Assembly (NCBI GenBank): GCA_963583905.1
Contig: OY757310.1
Location: forward strand, 88,245,546-88,309,545
DNA from: Stenurella melanura
Lineage: Eukaryota > Arthropoda > Insecta > Coleoptera > Cerambycidae
Reading direction: 5' to 3'
DNA length: 64,000 nt
Part shown: positions 22,401 through 37,800 of the stretch, piece after piece
Numbering within the stretch: position 1 is the stretch's first letter
Layout of the letters: the number at the start of each line of letters is the position of its first letter
The notes under the pieces: model-generated
Database searches by the model: none
Told to the model about the DNA's origin: nothing
What the model saw: only the letters and a program-made list of their open reading frames with translations
Made by a program: the position numbers and the translations under genes

Positions 22401-25400
22401 GGCAATAAATTATTATTATTTATTTATTTATTTATTTATATTTGTTAGAATGAAAATAGGCAGAGGTACAAGCAACTGACAAATATACGTCGACGCTTTC
22501 ATGCTCCCGCGTTTAAGAATTATAATTAATATATATTTATATAAGTTTACCTTGTATTTATTAGACATAAGAATAAAAAATGCCGCATGTACAAAGCAGA
22601 TTTAATGAACCACCGGCGTCGCGGGTTCCATTGATGGGAAATTTTTTATGTGACAAGTAAATATGAGGTACACTATACCGATTTGGGCGATTTGTGTATA
22701 TTAAAAACTACTTAATAAAATTGAAGATAAGCTTATATGAAAAGCATTAATTGCTAACAGTAGGTATATTACATATAATATAGTGTGAGCTGCGAAAGCT
22801 CTTTGAATAATTGCAAATGAATTTACACTACGTACCCACTTTTTACAGATCAGGAAGAGAAGATTATGGAGAGCGCTTAGCGCTGTCGGGCCACGGGGCC
22901 ACTGACGTCACCGCCGTAGCCTCACGCACAGGTACGTTTCTAGCCTCGCGGCGACGAGAAGATTTTCAAGTATCAACAAAACCTTTATTTTTGGACACTT
23001 AATTTTTAAATTTTATATGGTTGTTTTTTTCCATGGTTTCTATCGATTTAAGCAAAAATTGAAAATTACCGAACCCGCCTATTCGAAAATACTCTTCAAT
23101 TATGTGGTAAAAACCATAATAAAATTATTCAAAAGCTGATATTAAGATTAGAAAAGAAATAAACTTCAGCAGAACTGCTTATCATATTTTGACTATAGGT
23201 GCATGAGCATTTATTATTTTCATTACCCCAGTGATGTATTGCTTCACTCAGGTTACCTGCTCTATCTTCTCTGGCTCTACCAACTCTGGGTATGTTTGGG
23301 TTAGCTAGATATGACATATGAAATCCAATTAGATAAAGGTTAAGATTTATCATTACACAATTATAAGGCATATTAACATGGAGATTAATGGTATGTCCCT
23401 AACAATCATATCAGGCTAAAGTCACGGAAAATATAAGGAATGATGTGTACATAATTGAGAAATTTTAATGTTTACTACATATATTATATGTTAATTTTAT
23501 TAATTGTGCAGTCTTGATATTGTTTAACAACGGTTTCCAGTGTTATTGCTGTCTCAATGATCACAATTAAAAATAAATCTATTTGTAGATAATATTTATT
23601 TATATATAACCATTTAGGCTGTTATAATACAGATGTGAACGTCAATAAGAAGAACAAAAAATACATAATTTAGTGTACAAGGTGGGAAAATACGTAATAA
23701 ATATAAAACACAATAAACAACAAATTATGACACAAATACAGATTAAAATTCATTATACGAATATAAACGTTTCTCAAGTAAAAGTTGTTTGAGACTAGAT
23801 TTGTATTTGTTAAAATTTTGACCTCCTTAATTACACTAGGTAATTTGTTGTAAAAACTGATACCGGAGAAATAAGGTGATTTTTCAAAATGATGAGGCAG
23901 AGCTAATGTCATCATGACGAGTATTATAATTATGGTAACTTGCAACAGTTCTGAATTGGTCAATGTTACGTTTAATGTACTTTAACAAAGAAGAAAAATA
24001 TATGGATGGTACCATTAATATTCTGTGACTTTTAAAAGTGTTTTATATGATGTGGTGAAATCAAGATTAAAAATTAATCTAATTATGCGCTTTTGGCAGA
24101 CAAAAATTCGCTGCAAATTTTTTGCACATCCCCATATCATAATATTGTAGGATATATGGCAATAAGCCATTGAATAATACAGTTGTAATAAAGCCTCAGT
24201 ATTTAGGGAGTTCTTAAGCTTGCGTATGCAGTAATATGCTTTGTTAAGTATATGCCAAATGAGTTATCATCGGCAAACATTTTTTTTGTCACATTCATCT
24301 TTTCTATATGTACAGGGAGCTCTCTATAAGCAGCTAATAGAGTACTTAAATACGCATGAAATACTACCTCCTCTTCAGTCAGGTTTTCGCAAAAACTTTA
24401 GCACTACTACTTCATTATTAGCAGTCACAGATGAATTTCTTCGAGCTCGAGATTCCAATGAAGTTACAGTCTTGACACTGTTAGATATGTCAAAAGCATT
24501 TGACAGTGTCAATTTTGAGCTTCTCCTTAAAAAATTAAAGATATACGGAGTCAATGATGTCCTACTTCAGTGGTTCAGAAATTATCTCTATCAAAGGTAC
24601 CAAATTACAAAATTAAGTGATGTTAATCTATCGCAAAGTCTGGAATTGCATGCTGGTGTACCACAAGGCTCGGTCTTGGGTCCCCTTCTTTTTAATATAT
24701 TTACTGCTGACTTACAATTTACCACACTACATGCAAAATTACATTTATATGCTGATGATATGCAATTATTCACTACACTTTCCACTAACAACATCTGGCA
24801 ACAAGTTGAAAACTTGAACTTAGATCTCAATAGCATTCTCAAATGGTCTCAAAATAATGGTCTCCTTATGAACCCCAAGAAAAGTAAAGTGATATTATTA
24901 GGTTCTCATATCAGAATAAACACAATAAGACAGCTTAATCCAAGGTTCTATCTTGGTGAATCGCAGCTGGAAATGCAAGAGACAGTAAAAAATTTGGGTA
25001 TCCTATTTGATTCACAATTATCTTTTAGTAGTCAGGTGTCAAAAATATGTAGGTCATCCTACTTGAGGCTGAGACACATGTATCAGTTTAAGGACTTATT
25101 GCCTATATCAACTAAAATAATGCTTATTGAATCATTAATATTGTCAATATTTAATTATGGGGACTGTATATACGGACCCTGTCTCAATGCAACTGATAGA
25201 AGAAGACTCCAAATCATGCAAAACTGTTGTGTAAGGTTTATATGTAACGTCCCTCTCAGAAATCATATATCTCCACATTACAAAGAGATTAAAATGTTAC
25301 GATTAGATGAACGTCGGTTTCTCCACTATGCCTGTTTGGTTAAGAAAATAATTGAAACTCAAATGCCCAGCTACTTGCATGATAAGATAGAATTCAGACA

Positions 25401-25817
25401 AAGCGCTCATGATAGAACAATACGAAACAATAATATCACTATACCTAAGCACAGTACTGCTGCATTTCAATCGTCATTCTCCTACTTAGTGTCATACGTG
25501 TACAATCAATTAACACCAGCCATGTTTCAGACAAGTACTACATCATTTAAAACTAATCTCAAAAATAAATTACTATGTAATGACGTGACCTCCATTAGTT
25601 TAAACAAATTCTAGCTTTGTATATGCACATTTTTATGTCTTGTTTGTACTTATGTAACTATTTTAAATTAGTGACGTTATATGATTTCATATTTTATATA
25701 GGTAATAGATTATTTACAAAACTATTTTATCTTTTAGGATAAGGTTAATATATCAGTTCTCTGTATCTTATCCATTTGTATGTTTGTAGCTTGTTTGTTA
25801 TTCCATACAATCAATTA

Positions 25818-25850
<33 letters not shown>

Positions 25851-28800
25851 ATAAACAAAAATAGACTAAGAGCTTCAGGATAGCTGGCGCTCGTCACACA
25901 CGAGTTTCATCTGGCGAAATTAATGATTAGAGGCATTGGAGTCGAAATGACCTCAACCTATTCTCAAACTTTAAATGGCTTGCTCGAACTCATGAAGCCA
26001 CGAGACACAAATCAGAGTGCCAATTGGGCCATTTTTGGTAACCATAATAAACACATTTATACCTAACTGCAATTATTTATATATTTTCAATAATTTCTAA
26101 TTGTATAGTTATTTAAGTTCTTATTTACTAGGGTTCTAACAATAAAAATATACATTTGGGTCGAATTGCGAACCTTATTAAAAATGTTTTTTAACATCAG
26201 GTAAAAATAAATATACCTAGGGTCCGTTCATAAAATACGTTTGCAAATAAGAAGGAGGGAGGGGTATTGCGTAACGTGACGAGATGTGATAAGGAGGAGG
26301 GGAGTCTAAGGAAATGTGACGTTCGCAGTTAATCAATTTTATTTTAATTTTCCTCTTAACTTGGCAGGTTTAACATTTTTTCAAGTGCTAAAAGCGTGTA
26401 AAAAGGCCCGCCGAGAGGGGGGGGGCTGGGTGTGCCCCCCCGGACTTGGAGGTTTGTGAGTGGTCCGGGTATCATTTGAAGTTAGAGAAGGATTTGCATT
26501 AGGCGACATGAGGGAGGTATACTTTCAAATGATTAGTTTAATGCAAATAACAGAGTTTTGATTGACTAAATGTGAAATTGCCGCCCCCTGTTTGTCAGAA
26601 CTGCGACCGAGATAAATATTTTATTTCAAGGAAAATTTTAGTGAATATCATCCCCGCCCCGCTGTCCGAAATTGTTATTGATACAAATAAGGAATGCCAC
26701 CCTTCGCTCTTCGAAATTTATATTGAGAATTGCTGGGAGTTGTATGTTACTACCCCCTGGGCCCTGATTTTGTCTCGACGGCCCTGCCTGTAAATAAACA
26801 TATGGATAGTCAAAAATTAATGTTTCAGATTATATACACTTATTTGTTTACTTATGTGGTCATAAGAAATATTTTAAATTATTCGTCTGTATGCTATTTT
26901 TAATCACAAGAAATCGTTTATGGGGGGGGGGGGGCTAGCTTCACTGAAAGTGTGACTTAGCGTGATGAACGGGGAGGGAGGGGTTCAAATAGGTGAAATT
27001 CTGAGTGACATATTTTATGGACGGCCCCCTTACGTGTATTATCAGTCTCAGTTTATACATGGGAATTCCCAAGTAGTGGAATTCCCATCAAAGCCATCTC
27101 AAGGCCATTGGTACATAAAATAAAAATGAATGGTTTAAATTCACTTTCATCTCGCGTTTGCCTATCTTATAAATACATTGAATTTATTTAATTTAAATTA
27201 CAGCATAAATGTTCTTATTTTATTGCAATAAGAATAAAAATACACTATTTATTACACTATTTATTTTGCACACTTAACATGGTTCGATAATAATTAATAC
27301 GTTCACTTTTTAAAAATTGTTAAAAAAATTGTATTTCATTTCGAATTCAAGAACTGCAATAAATGTTTGTGATACTGCAGATTTATTATAATTAAATAAA
27401 AAGTTGTCAATATAAAATTGTGTATTGAAATAAGGAATGTAACAAAAATTATTAACTTAAACAACAACGAGTTTTACATAATATGGGAGAATATCAAATT
27501 CATCTAAATCGAAAAATTCAGTGCCTTCATCATGAACCTATATTTACTACAAATTCCATTTCTATCTGTTCCATTATGTTATTCAATTTGTACATATTTT
27601 CTTCTTCCTTTACTACATGTTCCAAGCATTTCGCTTAATTTTTGTATTAAAACTTGGTTTGATTTTATATACTAAATACAAAAATATTTTTGAAGAAATG
27701 TCACTTTTTTATTACGTAAATAAAGTATTTCCTGGACCTGGTAAGAAATCTGTTTTGGTTTGATAATTATCCCTGCATAAACTTGGCTTGCAAATTTATC
27801 AATCGGGGACAAGGACACATGTTTCCTATATTTACAAGCACTGCATTTTAATCTGGTATAAACTATAAGTAGAGAATAAATAACCAGAACGACTGTCTAA
27901 GGTGAAATCAATAAAAATTACATAAACTTAAACAGTTCTGATTCAGTTACATATGAAGCTGCTATCTTAAAGATAAAGCACAACGAATTTTTAAAATTTA
28001 AAATTTGCTTCTTGCTGCATGGTTTATTTTGTTTTATTCCACTATCCAGCAATTAGCACCATTAAAGCTTTGGATTATACTGATATAGGAAGGTATGGTG
28101 CACTCAAATTTTTAACAAATAACTTCTGATATGACATCGAAAGAATGATTTATTAAAGTAAACGGTCATATTTTATGTCAGTGATGGCATTTTAAATGTG
28201 AATTTTGTTAGTAAAAGTATGTTTTATTTGATCTTATTGGATCTTGTAATGGTATGATAATGTGGGAGGTTTTTAATAATGCCGTTTTATTTTCAGGAGA
28301 TTTTAATGTCATAAATGGCGTCCTACGAACAGGCCATTCCCTTTTTAAGAAATATAGGTATGAGTTTAAATCTAATGAACTATGGACCGAAATAAAATAC
28401 GTCTTAGAAAAGTTGGCCAAACCTCTTACAGATCTCTTAGTTGTAAGTAATTATTTTTCCTTTTTTGCGACTTTCTAAGTGTGCATTTATTTTCAGGCAA
28501 CAATGAATCTAGCTGAGACCCATGCTAATGATGTAAATGCCTTAAAAGTGATTTATAACTCTTTAGTTCTTATTTGCAAAGTGTTTTATTCTCTAAATTT
28601 TCAAGATCTGCCTGAATTCTTTGAAGATAATATGCAGATATGGATGTCTAATTTTCATACACTACTTACCGCAGATGTGAAATGTTTACAAAGTAATGTA
28701 AGTATTTGTTTATAACTAATGTTCATGTTTATAGGAGGAACAAAGTATTATTACATTATATTATTAGACCAACAAACATTTAGATATATTAAGTATAGTA

Positions 28801-31800
28801 GAAGTGCAAAAATTAAACCAACAGTACAGTAAATAGTTTACGCCTGTACTTTCAGTACTCTGATGTTAGTGGTACTAGGTTTCAATTTTTTGGTTTCTGT
28901 GCACCCATAATAGGACACCACAGGCATGAAAGAGATAAAATATGAAGACGCTTGATCGGGGCCGTCGAGAGAAAATCGGGGCCCGGGGCTGGCATTCATA
29001 ATAATGAACTATTTTTCTCGATCAAAATTTTGATGTTTGCTTTTGAATTTTTTTTTTTTCTGAAATAAGTTACGAAGGTTATTTTAAATTTAAACAAAGA
29101 AAAAAAGGTTTTCATCTATTTTAGTGGTAAAAAATTTTTCAGGAAAGTTGGTGAAAAAAATTTTCAGTTTTTTTTTTTCTGAAATAGGTTTAGCGTGTCA
29201 TGGAAAAAAAAATTTCAAATATGTTGGCGAAAAAAATTTAATTTTTTTTTTTTTTTAATAGGTTTAGAATGCAATGAAACGTGGAAATTTTAAATTTAAA
29301 CAAAGAAAAAAAGGTTTTCATCTATTTTAGTGGTAAAAAATTTTTCAGGAAAGTTGGTGAAAAAAATTTTCAGTTTTTTTTTTCTGAAATAGCATGTCAT
29401 GAAACGTGGAAATTTTAAAATTGAGCAAAAAAAATAAAAAAAATTTTTTTCATTATTTATTTCCTTTAGACGGTTCACCCTGTATATTTTCCAGTGAAAG
29501 TTTAACCATTTCTTCGCTGACAGTAGGGTCACCTACCTACCAAATTTGACTGCTCTCCGTCAAGTAGTTTTTTAGTAAATGCACCGACAGACAGACATAC
29601 TGACGGAATTGAAAAACCTATATTTTCGTAATCTACGTGATCTGAAACGTCAAAATCCGAAAAAATCTTGGAGGGTGATTTTTTCTCAAATACAATACTT
29701 CCCTTCGGTATGCGAGGAAAGTAAAAATGTACGATATTATGCAAAAAAAAAATTCTGAACTATGGCCAAACTGATGGGCTGACATATGCCAGAATTCTAA
29801 TTTGTCATGATTTAATGTTCAATAGAATTAATTGATTCACACAAAGTTCATGCAACAATGAATTTACAAGAAACCACATACCTAGCTCCTGAACTAAAAG
29901 CCTTATGATAGTTTATGAAGCAAAGGTGCATGGGCAGGTAATATCCTGTTACCTTTTCGATAAGTTGTTGTAAATTCAGTACTTGTTCTCTAGTACTGTA
30001 TTCTTTAACAATGTCTGCTTGCTCATTTGTTAAAATAGATAAGGCAGAAGTCTGGGTTGAAAAGTATACAGCATTATTTAACTGCCTTGTGATATTAATG
30101 CCGTATTGTTCCCTTTTTATTTAGTAATATGAGTTTGAGATTCTCCAGTCATTGGACTAGATTCCTATCTCCCATATTTTTTTGAAGAATCTGCGAAGGA
30201 TTTTCGCTCCTTGCCAGTTTTTAGTTTTTGTATGTCTGCTTCCATTATTGAATTAAAACTTAAATATCTATTCATTATTCTTTCTTATCGATTTTGTGTG
30301 TACGAGTAATGACTATCGTGAATGCAAGATTTGTTAATTAGAATATTTATTAAATAAACTTTATATATTGTGTCAAATTGCAATAGCTTAATTTTAATTT
30401 GAACTTTCTGATGATTCATGGCGATGTTTTAAATTTTAGGACAGCGAAGAAGCTGGTGTAATGGAACAGTTGAAATCACAAGTCTGTGATAATATTGCTC
30501 TTTATGCCCAGAAATATGATGAAGAGTTCCAGCCTTATCTGCCACAGTTTGTAACGGATGTTTGGAGTCTTTTGGTTGCTATGGGGCTTGAACCGAAGTA
30601 TGATTTGGTAAGAGATAAATGAAAGATTATGTAAATCTAAGAGGGTATTTGCTAATCAGATAAATATATCAGGTGACTTACCCAATAGGGGCTATATTTC
30701 TGCATATTTGAATTTTACTGGCCAAAATACATATAATCCAATCCTAGATTATTTTGATTTTCAAAAATATATCGGCAATTTCAAATAACAGTAGTATCAC
30801 TAATAAATAAAAAACACTAAACTGTTCTTTACGTTTTTACATGTATTAAGTCAACGTTTCGTTTAATATTCGCTTTATCAGATGGGCGTATTACTACACT
30901 ACTTATAAATTGAACTTATTGGACCCTAAATACATACAATATTAATACCTGAGAACTAATTTGCATACAAATGTAATTATTTACTGATAATATGAAATTC
31001 TACTGAGAAATTGAATTAAAATAAATTAACAAGTGGAGAATTATTTATATTGAAACATTCTTTATAGGATTTTGCAAACAGCAGAAAAATTAACTATCTA
31101 TAAAAGAAAAACTTTGTGTAGAAATATTAATGAAATCATTGCTTTCTTTCGATAACCTGAATTCTGGTTATGCTAGCAAGTTAAAATCCTAAAATGAATT
31201 TGTCTAATTTCTTATTTGACAATTCTCATTCTAACACTAGCATCCACACAGTCCCCTACGGCCATGCAGATTAAACTAGTATCCACATAACCCCCTATGA
31301 TTATGAAGATTCAGTTAAAAATGAGAACAGAGACCTAAAATGAATTTATTTATCTACCTTGTCTTAAAAAAATTTTTTTCATTCCAATGGATTACATTTT
31401 CATGAAATCTATCATTCTGTTTCCTGGAAATGCTTAGCCTTTGAAACGTTTTTCGCCCTTATTCTGGAGCTCATTATTTATGTCTAATTGATAGTTAAGT
31501 AAAGAATTTTTATACCTATTATTTTCTAAGCTCTCAAGTAACATCAACTTTGATCCTTTATTAGCTGTATGAAGTATATCAAAATTGTCGTTAAATAAGT
31601 GCTTTTCTTCCAACAGGTGATTTGTAAAGGTAGAATTATTTCTATTATTCAAAAAGGATTTTTTTATGTTCAATTATATGTTTTTAAAAATTTCTACCTG
31701 TTTATCCAACATATATCTTAGGGCAAGTTCCGCAAGTTATCTTATACACACCCAACAATTCCTTTTTATTATTATTATCTTTATTGTTTTTAATAATAAA

Positions 31801-34800
31801 CCTAAAATATTATTAGTTTAACTATTTAAAAGTAGTATTTTTGTATTTTGTCGTTTTATTTGACCTTCACTACTTAGTACCTTTCTGAGATATTAATTTT
31901 TTCCGAAAATTTTGACAAAAAAGCATAAAAAATTATATCTCAGTTACAATAATTGATAAAACGTTGATTTTTTTATGAGTGTAAGGCAAAGTATTCAAGT
32001 TATCCAGTAAGTTATCATGTAAAAAAAATTATCAAAATATCCGCTAAAATTGTAAAATTATGTCATTACCTGATAGTTTCCCTCTTTGTTTGAAGAATGG
32101 CGATACAATGCAACAATCTATCATGTGTCCCATGTTGGATGGCATTCGACGCATCGTGTGACACCGGCTTTAGTCTTTACCAACAGAATTAATTCTTATG
32201 TCGGTGATCACTTGTTTAGATGAAGTGTTTGTCTGTGTATACTTTTTTGTTGAAGTTTTTCTCCAGGTTTATTTGTTCTTTGTGCTTTACTTATATTTTC
32301 AAGTGTATAACTTTCAACTTAATTTGATATTACCCTTGTACAGAAAGTATGATTTATTCACGATGTGCTGTGAAAGATTTGATTTTTTCTTCTACACTTA
32401 AAGGTTCGGTAATGTGAACCTGTGGATTATGTGTTGGGTTTTTATAACTTATTTCTTTTTATTAGTCATTAGTTATTAATAAGTTTAATGTTAATTATGT
32501 TTACTAATTTAATATAAAACATGAATCCTGCAAATTCTTTTTAAATACAAAATTTAGCGAAAAATGGATAACGAAATTTAGAACTGGAATTAAATAAAAA
32601 CTAGAAAAATATTCATGCAATATTTAATAAGTATAAAATATTTGTTACCGTCGTGTTGTACTTCTTATATTCACTAAGTAAACCCATAGAACTAGATAAA
32701 CAACCAGCACTTGTGTAAAAAAGGGGTATAATAATAAAAATAAACGTGATTTATTGATTAACAAATGGCCATTGACCCCAGTCCTTCAGCCCATAGTATT
32801 TTAACAAAATTAGTGTTTTTAATACATAGATACAAAATAAAGATATATATAACTATATCTAAAAAAAAAAAACTCTTCAAGGATGTCTTCTGTCCATCCT
32901 AGAATTGTTTCATATAGGGTCTGTTCTGGAAATCTATATCTGGAATTGATTTGTTGATCACATGCCTACAGTGTGGCTGCAACAGTAGCATGTTGTGTTG
33001 CTTGTTAGCGAACTTCTTCGATAGGTCTTTGATTCTTATATTAATGAGTTGTATATGTGTTCGCGCATACAATGACTCATTAGGTGAATTATGGAGTGGA
33101 TTAAGTGGGTGTCTCATCTTTGTAATGGTTGTCAATGAAGTAGTCTCTGTTACTTTGATACTATCCAACACAGGCTTTCTACAATTTGAAAACACAACAT
33201 TTGCTTATTCTATTAATGGCCTGCAAATTGATTTGTAGATTGTTGCGGCTGTCTTTAGTGAGATTCCTTCATTTTTGTAAGTGAGCGACCGAAAATGTTT
33301 TGCTCTGCTTTTTACTTTTTACTTTGGTAAGTTAGTGTGTTCATTGAAGTTGAGTTTGTGGTCTAAAGTTACTTCAAGATACTTTGCCGATGATGAAGGT
33401 TTTATATTCTGGTTGCTCATTATTATTTCTGGAAATGTGTTAGATATAGTGTGGTTGAATATTATAAATTGTGTTTTGGAGGGGTTAGGTGTAAGTCTCC
33501 ACTTATTAAACCAGGTTTCTATTTCCATTAATTTCTGCTGTACATTATCTGCGAAAAGGGTATACATTTTCAATTGGTAATGGGTGTGGTTTATCGATAA
33601 GAAAAACTTTATTTAATGTGGAAGTTTAATATTTTTTACAGTGAATAGATAATTTCTCTAAAGTTTATTTTACTTTATTTTCAGCTGGTTTCAAATGCAT
33701 TACAGTTTTTGTCCTCCGTAGCAGAAAGAAATCATTATAGAAATCTGTTTGAGGATAACACAGTTTTAAGCAGTATTTGTGAAAAAGTAGTAATTCCTAA
33801 TATGGAATTTAGGGGTAAGTTAATTTATGTACAACTGAAAATTATATAATCAATTTAATTATCGAAAAAGCAATTCTTTTAATTCCTATATTGATGCTAA
33901 AACATAAGAACCCATTATAATTTAAAATTTGTGTGCATTATGTTTTTGCCATTGATGTATATTGTTTAGAAAATTAAAAGTGGTAAAATGTTCCAGATGA
34001 TTATGGAAAACATTTAAAATAATATTTTAAGGTCCTACTTTTTTGGTAACTGGTATGTTGTACGAATATTTTTTATTATAGTGTCAGACGAGGAATTATT
34101 TGAGGACAACCCAGAAGAATACACCAGAAGGGATATAGAAGGATCAGATGTAGACACTCGGAGAAGAGCTGCTTGTGATTTGGTAAATACTCTCAGTCAA
34201 AACTTCGAACAAAGAATCATGCAGATATTCGGCCAATACCTTCAGGTATAAATTTGTTACTAAAATAACTTACAACGTTACAAATATGATTTTCCAGATC
34301 ATGTTAGGAAAGTACACAGAAAATCCTAAACAGCACTGGCGCAGTAAAGATGCTGCCTTATATTTAGTGACATCTTTGGTTAGTAGAGGAGCAACACAAA
34401 AACACGGTGTTACACAAACTAGTCAGTTAGTTAATATAACTCAGTTTTGTCAGCAACAAATCTTACCTGAACTGGAAAGACCAGATGGTAAGTTTCTGGA
34501 GATTTCGACCAACTTGTTTGTGTATTTATACATTTATTAATAAATTTTATTCATCTTAATTTGTTAAAAGAAATTAACATACTGCATATTATTAGGCTTT
34601 GCTTTGTTAATAATCTTATTGATATTTTTTAGTTAATGAGCTACCTGTGCTTAAAGCTGATGCTATCAAATACATCATGACATTTAGAACTGTTCTGCCA
34701 CGTGAGATAGTAATAGCCACTTTGCCACAATTGATTAAGCATATGTCTAGTGAAAGTGCTGTTGTGCACACCTATGCAGCCTGTACCATAGAAAAAATAT

Positions 34801-37800
34801 TGATAATGAAAGACAGTAACAATCAGCTTATGTAAGTAATACCTTATTTTCGTATTTGAATATCTGAGAAAGGGAGAATGGGAGAGGAGAAAGAGATAAT
34901 GACGAGACAGAGATAGCAGGGAAGATAGAGAGGATGGGAGGGGGGAGAGGGCATCTAATTATCTATCTATTTCTGGATAATCTATCCAATTAACATGAGC
35001 TTTGGCAAATTCTTGTCACCAAGTCTTGATTTTGAATAGATGTCTGCACTGATACACTGTCTTCGTTACAATTTTAAAAACGCCATTGTTATATCCATGT
35101 CAAACGGGGATTTAATTCTGAAATTACATACACTCTGATGATATCAGTAAGCATCTGCCCATGATTGCATCGAATATTTTGTGTTATTTTGTGGGAGAAA
35201 GCCGCACCCCCTTCTTTGTCTGCGACGCTAATAATGCCTGTGGCACAGATAATTATTAAAAATTAGATAGCAAAATAAAAATCAACTTAACTAACCTAAT
35301 ATAAAGAAATCACATGAAAGAATGAAATCATTATAGGAGAAAGAAGGAAAACCTGAATATGTGAAAAAATACATCGTTACTAAATTAAAAAAAAAAAAGT
35401 TTAGTGTGTCCAGAAGTTGAACCCGGGACCTCTCGCACCCTAAGCGAGAACGTTACCCATATGTCAACTATCAGCCTGTCAATCAGCGCTATAGCACAAA
35501 ATAAATAGTTATCACGGCGGTTTGTTTACTGATGTCATTAACGTGTATTTAATTTCAGAATTGAATCTGCGTTTGACGTGGATCAAGCAACTGTGTTTTA
35601 AAAATGCATGTTTCCCGAAAAAAATTAAATTTTAGCTGTGCACACCGCTTTTCATGGTGTGTACGCATTGCACCACGTGATCGCTTGTCGCAGTTGTTAC
35701 TCGCTAATTCAGCTCTGATTGAATTAGTAGTTAGTTACTGACTTACTGACTGTTTAAGGTTATGTTAAGTAATAGGTACTTAAATAATTTTTGTATACAA
35801 TAAATGCACTTAGTTCAACTGCTAAATATTGTCATATTTTTGTTTACATAAAAGGAAAGGAAGCAATTAGAGCAATGTGTGTGAAATTTTGGGAATAAAG
35901 GGCGTATTCTTTGTTTCAACGTTGAGTCCATCATGTGGCACCAGTTCCACCAATGTTGTTTTATTGTCTGGTTGATCAACCAGATGTATCAAAATTTGTT
36001 CTCTTGTTTATGATGGATTGCATCTGGTGGCATCACTGTGCAACTAGGAACTTTCCGATACCACAAAAGTATTCATACTTGTATCGATACTTGCATCAAA
36101 TGGAATATGTCAATACCGGTATCATATCGGAAGCAGTGATGCAAAATTTCATGAAACTTAAAATTTGCGAAAAATTCAGTGACATTTTTGTGAAAGTTTC
36201 GAAATTCATCTGAATTTTATGAAATTTCTGAAATATAAAATTAAACGTTAAGTATCATGAAACTTTCGTGAAATTTCAGAGAAACTTTCATTTTATGAAA
36301 TTTAATTGAATAATTCCCTAATATTATGAAAGTTAAGCGAAATTTCATTGAAATATTTTAAATGATGAAACTTAAGTTCTGTATAATATTCGCAATTTTT
36401 TAAACTTCCGAGAGATAATGACTAATAAATCCCACTTTTGAGACTAGTCTCATACACTTTTATTTTTCAATGTTTTTATTTAATATAAAGAATATTTTTT
36501 TCTCCTTAATAAGGTTAGAACTTACAAACATGTTCGTGAAAAGTAAAAAATAAATAAATAAAAAAAAAAAATTATGCAATGGTTTTCTTTTAAAACTGAA
36601 TTGCACCAAAAAGTAGAAAATAATTTTTACACAGTGATTAAATTACAAAATGAACATGAAAAAGAAAACCACTGGATGCTCATAAAATATAATATATTAC
36701 CTTTATCAACAATCATCATTGTGATAAAACATGAATAGTATGTTGTAATGTAGCAGCAACAGCAATACTTTATGAGCGCCCAATGGATTTCTTTTTCATC
36801 ATTATGTAGTTTAATCACTGAATTAAAATTATTTTCTACTTTTTAGTGCAATTCAGTTTTAAAAGAAAACCATTGTTTTAAGAATTTTTTTTAAATTTAT
36901 TTATTTTTCACTTTTTTTTTTCCTGTCTGCTTCATTTTCTTTAATTCAAACGCCATCAATTCAGCTACCCTTGTCAAACTTTTTCATTTGATACTCATAT
37001 CAAGGGGGTTGTAAAGAAATAGGTAATCCGCCATTTTGTGTCGGCCGCCATATTGGATTTAAAATAACATCACACAGATTATCGTATTCTACTTGTCATA
37101 CCCTTTCATTTGATACCCACGCCGAGGAGGTTGTAAAAAAATAGGTGATCCGCCATTTTGTACCGGCCGCCATATTGGATTTAGAATGGCGTCACACAGT
37201 TTATTGTATTCTACTTTATATACCCTTTCATTTGATACCCATGTCGTGGAGGTTGTCAAGAAATAGGTAATTCGCCATTTTATGTCGGCCGCCATATTGG
37301 ATCTAGTATAACGTCACTCAGCTTATTGTATTTTACTTGTCATTTGTCATACCCTTTCATTTGATACCTATGTCGAGGGGGGTTGGAAAAAAATAGGTGA
37401 TCCGCCTTATTGTGCCGGCCACCATATTTAATTTATAATGTCACACAGCTTATTGTACCACTTTATATGCCCTTTCATTCGATACCTATGTCAAGGGGGT
37501 TATCAAGAAAAATGTACTCCGCCATTTTGTGGTGGCCGCCATATTGGATCTACCGTAATATTGATATACTGTATTGTATTGTCTTCAGAATCAAAGTTAT
37601 GTGCAAAATTTCAGCATGATTGGATATAGGGAACATACATACATACATACGTACGTACAACATTTCGAGTTAAAGAAGACCATTGAAAAAAATAATAACA
37701 CATTTTTCAGAATACACGAGTAGGTAATTTGTCAATGTATTTACAAAATTTCCTGGACCCCTATTCTCCACTCGAGAGAATGCTCATATCGGGAGAAAGA

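Larger units (their letters stand above)
16927..28296 (+). other. Exportin-2 intron 3 (11.4 kb)
   Basis: Contains a transposase fossil (18935-19150), a 1.0-kb TA element (19638-20637), two LINE fragments (23585-25850) and GGGTCCGT-ended repeats (26220-27028). The stretches 16927-18930, 21890-23580 and 27030-28290 show no gene. In 21979-22909 the words GACGTCAGTGGCC and GGCCACTGACGTC occur inverted about 920 bp apart and may mark another element. Confidence 0.7.

Noticed and set aside
23585..25850. Single LINE with a twin-priming inversion
   Set aside because: Both halves encode the C-terminal end of an RT with different residues, so they are two elements.
35404..35476. Functional tRNA-Pro gene
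   Set aside because: The anticodon arm is good but the acceptor stem does not pair and the T stem is mismatched.
37089..37629. Several 60-70-codon ORFs on both strands
   Set aside because: They cross the 120-bp tandem array and repeat the same residues at the unit period; no gene.
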